From positions 62,001-126,000 of the forward strand of contig JACQVQ010000008.1 of assembly GCA_016209685.1 (NCBI GenBank): 64,000 nt of DNA. Reading direction: 5' to 3'. Each line of letters starts with the position of its first letter. The stretch's first letter is position 1. Made by a program: the position numbers and the translations under genes. This DNA is from Planctomycetota bacterium. Lineage in GTDB: Bacteria; Planctomycetota; Brocadiia; Brocadiales; Bathyanammoxibiaceae. The notes below the pieces were generated by a model that worked only from the letters and a program-made list of their open reading frames with translations, was not told where the DNA came from and did not search any database. Below, piece after piece: positions 60,331 to 64,000 of this stretch.

Positions 60331-60397
60331 AATTGGAAATTGTAAATTGCAAATTGGAAATTTAAAATTTTAAATTTCCAATTTCCAATTTACAATG
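60331..60397. repeat. AT-rich hairpin, AATTGGAAATTGTAAATTGC type
   Basis: Near-perfect inverted arms of AATTGGAAATT/AATTTCCAATT units joined at TTTAAAATTTTAAA, in the pyrH-frr gap. Confidence 0.88.
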
Positions 60398-60445
60398 TTT
60401 TCAGGGACAGGGAGTAGGGAGTAAACAGACTGCCTATTGACTAAG

Positions 60446-61006
60446 ATGAGCAGAGAGGAAATTCGCAAAGATACAGAGAAGAAGATGGAAAAAGCACTGA
60501 CAGTCCTCCACGAAGAACTCAAGGGCCTCCGCACGGGCAGGGCCAGTCCGGCCCTGGTGGAACATCTAAAGATAGACTGCTATGGGGCCACGGCCCCGCT
60601 CAAACAGTTGGCCTCCATCGCCACCCCTGAATCCCAGACCCTCACGATAAAACCCTACGACCCTGCCCTGCTGAAGGAGATTGAAAAGGCCATCCTCCAG
60701 TCAGACCTGGGCCTTAATCCCCAGAGTGACGGCAAACTCATCCGCATCGTCATACCCCCCCTCTCCGAGGAGCGGCGCAAGAAGTTGGCCAAACAGGCCT
60801 CAGAGTTGGGCGAACAGGTCAAGGTCTCCATGCGGAACGTCCGCCGGGACGCCAACAAACACGTAGACAAAGAAGAAGACGAGTCCCTCCTGACAGAAGA
60901 CGACGCCAAGAAGGCCAGGGACGACGTCCAGAAACTCACACGAGACTACGAGAAGAAGGCCGAAGATTCCATCGCCAGGAAGACAGAAGAGATAATGAAG
61001 CTCTAA
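60446..61006 (+). CDS. frr: Ribosome recycling factor
   Basis: 186 residues from ATG 60446 (a TTG three codons earlier is possible). EKALTVLHEELKGLRTGRASPALVEHLKIDCYG and KHVDKEEDESLLTEDDAKKARDDVQKLT are the RRF motifs. With EF-G it splits post-termination ribosomes. Last gene of the series; a composite palindromic region follows. Confidence 0.97.
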   Translation: MSREEIRKDTEKKMEKALTVLHEELKGLRTGRASPALVEHLKIDCYGATAPLKQLASIATPESQTLTIKPYDPALLKEIEKAILQSDLGLNPQSDGKLIRIVIPPLSEERRKKLAKQASELGEQVKVSMRNVRRDANKHVDKEEDESLLTEDDAKKARDDVQKLTRDYEKKAEDSIARKTEEIMKL

Positions 61007-61128
61007 TTTTGGAGTCCCCGCCTGAGGCGGATTTTCAATCCTCCCCAAACATGGCGGACTTTCAGCATTGACCATGTCAATGGACAATCTCCAGCGATCC
61101 GCCTAAGGCGGACTGGACTCCACAAAAA
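61007..61128. repeat. Composite inverted repeat with two 15-base palindromes
   Basis: Outer arms TTTTGGAGTCC and GGACTCCACAAAAA. Just inside each arm sits a CCGCCTnAGGCGG palindrome (61017-61031 and 61098-61112), and the centre has CATTGACCATGTCAATG. It lies 1 base after the frr stop and may end transcription. Confidence 0.78.
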
Positions 61129-61189
61129 CCCTTTATTTTGACTACTGAATCCTATATTCCTTCTCACTGCCCCCTAATCTCTCGTATTA

Positions 61190-61897
61190 TCACCTTGCCC
61201 GCTTGAACCACACGCAGGGATGCAAGAAGGATATATCTTCTTTTTTGAACGTTAGCGGGTCATGCCCTTGTGCGTTAAATGATTCCAGCACCACAATATC
61301 GCCATTGCGTCTCAGGTGTTTGATATATACCTTCCCTGTTGTCTTCTCACGGCAGATTACGATGTCCCCTATCTTGGCAGGGGTATCGGTTACGGCCACG
61401 ACGAGCGAACCCTCCGGGAGAAATGGTGTCATATTGTCACCATCTACAAAAAGACCATAGGCGTGGGGGTCAGTAACCCCATCGGGTCTCCTGATTTCGT
61501 CTATGCCGTATCCTGACGGATAACCAGCATCCCCGTAGACCACATTCGTATCGCCGGCAGAGACATAACCAGCTACAGGTAAGATGTCAGATACCTCTCC
61601 TATTCCCTCAGCCTGTTTAAGAGAGACTTTACGGAAGACCTTGCTTAACCTGTCTTCCAGGTGGGGAGGGAAGTAGTCTGCCTTAAGGAGGTAATCACTA
61701 GTTACCTTAAATGCCGTACTGAGCCTTAATATCTCCGTATCGCTAAAGGAACCCTGCTCGGTGTGTACCCGCCACAATTTTGTCCTGGAGATACCTGTCG
61801 CTTTAGCGAATTTCTGCAGTGTCCACTTGTCCCGTCTCAAGAAGGCATAAATCTTCTCAGTTATTCTCATGTGACTAAATATACAATCTAGCAACAT
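61190..61897 (-). CDS. XRE-S24 (LexA/CI-like) repressor lacking the catalytic Ser
   Basis: 235 residues from ATG 61897, supported by AGGAGG 9 bases upstream. N-terminal helix-turn-helix (LQKFAKATGISRTKLWRVH, about 27-45) and C-terminal S24 domain: cleavage-site-like VSAGD (Ala114-Gly115), VDGDNMTPFLPEG and Lys193 in VYIKHL. In self-cleaving LexA/CI proteins the position after GD is Ser (GDSMxP); here it is Asn155, so autoproteolysis should be lost. It probably represses divergent transcription through the inverted GAGACATnATA sites upstream. AT-rich and phage-like in type, but no prophage is present. Confidence 0.9.
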   Translation of the reverse strand: MLLDCIFSHMRITEKIYAFLRRDKWTLQKFAKATGISRTKLWRVHTEQGSFSDTEILRLSTAFKVTSDYLLKADYFPPHLEDRLSKVFRKVSLKQAEGIGEVSDILPVAGYVSAGDTNVVYGDAGYPSGYGIDEIRRPDGVTDPHAYGLFVDGDNMTPFLPEGSLVVAVTDTPAKIGDIVICREKTTGKVYIKHLRRNGDIVVLESFNAQGHDPLTFKKEDISFLHPCVWFKRAR

Positions 61898-61930
61898 TTA
61901 TGACAACCTCCTGTGTATTATAGTTACAAA

Positions 61931-61980
61931 AAGAGACATAATACTTGACGATGTGTTCCTAAAATGCATATAATGTCTCA
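61931..61980 (+). promoter_or_regulatory. Promoter with paired operator-like half sites
   Basis: TTGACG (61945-61950), 18-base spacer, TATAAT (61969-61974) on the plus strand. Inverted half sites GAGACATAATA (about 61933) and TATAATGTCTC (61969-61979) frame it, the second covering the -10. Likely binding sites of the divergent S24 repressor. Confidence 0.6.
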
Positions 61981-62121
61981 ATTATGAAACTACTGTACGG
62001 GATAGCGATTGAAGGGTGGCAGTATAGCTAGTTTCTGATTATCGCTGAACTGTTAATGGAGGCTCGCATTTATAGACGCCAGCTCTCTCTTACTTAGGGG
62101 ATGGAGGGGGGGGCTACTGTG

Positions 62122-62143
62122 GCGTGCGAGTTTATCTCGTGCG
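62122..62143. repeat. Palindrome GCGTGCGAG-N5-CTCGTGCGT, copy 2
   Basis: One mismatch relative to the copy at 24586. It lies 29 bases before the receiver-kinase gene, in the leader driven by the promoter at 61945. Confidence 0.8.
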
Positions 62144-62171
62144 TCCCTAACTTGATTTGGGAATCTGGCAC

Positions 62172-63263
62172 GTGAAAGAAAACATACTTGTTATTGATGA
62201 TGACAGGTTTATATGCAAGGGTATTTCTGCCTTGCTTGAGAAGTACTACACGGTGGACTATGCCCTTACAGGAAAAGAGGGGATAGATAAGTTTCAAAAA
62301 ACTTCCCCAAGAATAGTATTTGTAGATTATTGCCTTCCCGATATGGATGGGCTTGAGGTTATAGGAAAATTAAACCATCTGGGATGTGGTATGACTTGTG
62401 ATGATGTAGGGGCGTATGCTAAGGGACAACAAGCGGTGGACGTAATCTTTATGACCAGTTGCGGAGATGTGGAACTCGCAATAAAAGCGCTGAGGGCAGG
62501 GGTATTTAACTATGTAGAAAAACCCATAGAGTCTGAGATTCTGATGGCATCGCTGAGGAGGCTGGAGACCTCCCGTATGCTGGAGCAACAGAGATACCGG
62601 GCTGAACTGGAAAAAGAGATGTTGGTCTTCAGCCTGGGCCATGAACTGAAGAACTTTCTTGCAATAATCTCAGGGAACGTACAATTGCTTGAGAGTGGGA
62701 CTGTCAGCCAACCGGAAAGAAAGAAGGCATTTGAGACCGTCAGAACGACCTTGAAGGACAGCGTGGCTATTATGAATAAGTTGGAGGACTATGTCAAACT
62801 CAAGTCCGTAGAGGGTGTCTCGCAGTTATTGGACGTTAATTCCCTTGTAACGAACGCAGTCTCCTCACTGCGTTACATCTTTGAAGGGGCTGATTCAAGG
62901 GCCGTGAAGATAGACACGCACCTAGGAAACTGCAAGAAAATTAATGTCGACCCCATTGAAGTACATGGGGCACTCGTAAATATACTTATTAACGCAGGTT
63001 ACGCCTTAAAGGGGGAAGGGGATATTGCCATATCTACTTCCATGGAAAAGGATTTTGTAGTAATAAAAATAAGTGATACAGGCCCTGGAATTCCGGAAGA
63101 GATAAGGGAGAAACTCTGCAGGCCCTTTACCAGCACCGGGGGAACGGGCATAGGACTCTTCTGGAGTAGTTTTATCGTATCGCGATGGGGGGGTACCCTG
63201 GGCATAGAGAGTGCCCCTGGAAGGGGCACCATGGCGCTCATAAGATTTCCTTGCGAAAGGTAG
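62172..63263 (+). CDS. Receiver-histidine kinase hybrid
   Basis: About 363 residues from GTG 62172 (a TTG at 62157 also fits; neither has a good ribosome site). N-terminal receiver: Asp52 in VFVDYCLPDMDG, Lys in NYVEKPIE. Then a HisKA-like segment with His157 in SLGHELKNFLAII and HATPase_c (NILINAGYAL, DTGPGIPEE, TGGTGIGLFWSSFIV). No membrane or sensor domain, so it probably takes phosphate or a signal from another kinase. About 17 residues between LNHL and VDVIFMTS (GCGMTCDDVGAYAKGQQ) are extra relative to the family and include a half GTAGGGGC element. Confidence 0.85.
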   Translation: MKENILVIDDDRFICKGISALLEKYYTVDYALTGKEGIDKFQKTSPRIVFVDYCLPDMDGLEVIGKLNHLGCGMTCDDVGAYAKGQQAVDVIFMTSCGDVELAIKALRAGVFNYVEKPIESEILMASLRRLETSRMLEQQRYRAELEKEMLVFSLGHELKNFLAIISGNVQLLESGTVSQPERKKAFETVRTTLKDSVAIMNKLEDYVKLKSVEGVSQLLDVNSLVTNAVSSLRYIFEGADSRAVKIDTHLGNCKKINVDPIEVHGALVNILINAGYALKGEGDIAISTSMEKDFVVIKISDTGPGIPEEIREKLCRPFTSTGGTGIGLFWSSFIVSRWGGTLGIESAPGRGTMALIRFPCER

Positions 63264-63591
63264 CAGAGACCTCTGCAAAACTCTACGCACCCGTCATTCC
63301 TTCTCCGCCTGAGGCGGATGCCCCCCAATGCTGCCCCTACAGTTGTGCGTTTCGCACCTTGACAAACCTGTTCAATTTTATAGAATAAGAACTCTACAAA
63401 AGGCACCGCACTACTTCGTGTCATTCTGAGTGAGCCGAAGCCCTGAGCGTAGCGAAGGGGAAGCGAAGAATCTGAGATTCTTCGGTCGCTTCGCTCCCTC
63501 AGAATGACAGCGAGTGGGCTTTTTCAGAGGTCTCAGAATACAAAATCTCTTGTAGTGAGCCCCCATTCGTCTAGTTTGTGGAGAATCCGGT
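63264..63591. other. Gap of 328 bases made of repeats
   Basis: No gene. It holds a fragment of the MITE end (GAGACCTCTGCAAAACTC, about 63267), a 15-base palindrome (63304-63318), a half GCCCCTAC element (about 63339), the MITE-like copy 2, and a GCCCCCATTCGTCTAG stretch (63559-63574) that resembles the 5' end of a tRNA-Glu. Confidence 0.7.
63385..63537. repeat. MITE-like element, copy 2, with nested insertion
   Basis: Ends resemble those of the element at 34501 (left AAGAACTCTACAAAAG, right CTTTTTCAGAGGTCTCAG). The inner hairpin of GTCATTCTGAG and AGATTCTTCGGTCGCTTCG is interrupted in its left arm by a GCCGAAGCCCTGAGCGTAGCG unit, the same unit that is translated in the radical SAM gene. Confidence 0.75.
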
Positions 63592-64000
63592 TTGGAAGCA
63601 ACTACAAAAAAACTCAACACCCGGAAGTCAGAAAAGGCCTTTAAAGAGGCCCAAAAACACATACCCGGAGGGGTCAATAGCCCCGTAAGGGCCTTTGGTC
63701 CGGTGGGGGGGCACCCCATATTCTTCAAATCAGGTTCAGGTTGCCACGTTACGGATATAGATGGGAATAGTTACATAGACTACGTATGTTCCTGGGGGCC
63801 GCTAATCCTGGGACATGCCCATCCAGGTGTGATAAGAAAGATAAAGTCCACTGCATCAAAAGGCACCAGTTTTGGCGCCCCTACTGTGCTAGAGACCAAA
63901 CTTGCCAGGCTCATCAAAGGGGCCGTGCCTTCCATAGAAAAGGTAAGGTTCGTGAACTCCGGCACCGAGGCCACCATGAGCGCCATCCGCCTGGCCAGGG
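63592..64000 (+). CDS. hemL: Glutamate-1-semialdehyde 2,1-aminomutase, N-terminal part
   Basis: Open to the window end; 136 residues visible from TTG 63592, with GGAG 8 bases upstream. [40 protein letters not shown] and [17 protein letters not shown] are HemL signatures. It makes 5-aminolevulinate in the C5 tetrapyrrole pathway, using PLP; the PLP lysine lies beyond the window. Confidence 0.95.
   Translation, partial: MEATTKKLNTRKSEKAFKEAQKHIPGGVNSPVRAFGPVGGHPIFFKSGSGCHVTDIDGNSYIDYVCSWGPLILGHAHPGVIRKIKSTASKGTSFGAPTVLETKLARLIKGAVPSIEKVRFVNSGTEATMSAIRLAR

Noticed and set aside
61190-63263. Prophage or integrated element around the S24 repressor
   Set aside because: No integrase, phage structural gene or attachment-site pair is visible; the repressor alone is not sufficient.

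Overview
The window is from a Gram-negative bacterium. It encodes BamA, a Skp/OmpH chaperone, LpxC, LpxA and lipoprotein signals, so there is an outer membrane with lipid A. The metabolism looks anaerobic or microaerophilic: a flavodiiron O2/NO reductase, MetV/MetF with an MvhD-domain electron carrier as in Wood-Ljungdahl bacteria, several radical SAM enzymes, and a glycogen pathway built on GH57 enzymes. Gene order (glmU-prs-rplY-pth-rpsF-ssb-rpsR-rplI-dnaB; bamA-skp-lpxC-lpxA-Gfo/Idh; rpsB-tsf-pyrH-frr) and the style of the dispersed repeats suggest Planctomycetota or a neighbouring lineage. This is an inference, not proof.

Layout. 1-375: end of a CBS-pair protein. 453-15335, almost all on the minus strand: a glycogen/alpha-glucan locus with three different GH57 enzymes, GlgC, GlgA, GalT, a DUF4912 protein and a histidine kinase with a stand-alone receiver. 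Two cytochrome c'-like proteins sit at its downstream end and a four-helix-bundle gene is inserted near its start. 15514-25612, plus strand: SurA/PpiD-like foldase, RibF, tRNA-Phe, split transketolase, S41 protease, TsaD, LarB, a REP-associated (RAYT/Y1) transposase, a C-GCAxxG-C-C protein and NAD(P)HX dehydratase. 25818-31362: MacA-MacB-type exporter, flavodiiron protein and AmmeMemoRadiSam radical SAM enzyme. 31415-33204: an AT-rich two-gene island (AAA ATPase plus small TOPRIM-like protein), a defence candidate. 33314-34376: small proteins. 34667-38391: a GltD-like/ferredoxin/MvhD fusion with MetV and MetF. 38447-42643: histidine degradation (FTCD, HutU, HutI; no HutH seen). 42898-51013: IlvD, tRNA-Gln, GlmU (short), Prs and the ribosomal/replication cluster. 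51056-61006: envelope biogenesis, then rpsB-tsf-pyrH-frr. 61190-64000: an S24-type repressor lacking the catalytic Ser, a receiver-kinase and the start of HemL.

The most striking feature is the density of short palindromic repeats and the way they are built into genes. One family has constant arms GTAGGGGC and GCCCCTAC around a variable self-complementary core of about 12 bases. It is read in frame inside TsaD, FTCD, the transposase and the MvhD fusion (exactly at a domain junction), forms the N-terminus of MetF, and forms the C-terminal tails of a GH57 enzyme, the S41 protease and the MacB-type ATPase. A second 15-base family (TCCGCCTnAGGCGGA) is read as the pentapeptide SASGG or similar in six proteins. 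Longer hairpins fill the intergenic gaps and repeatedly supply the terminal CAG-TAG or CAG-TAA of upstream genes. The only transposase in the window carries one GTAGGGGC palindrome internally and another at its stop codon, which makes it the natural candidate for moving at least that family.
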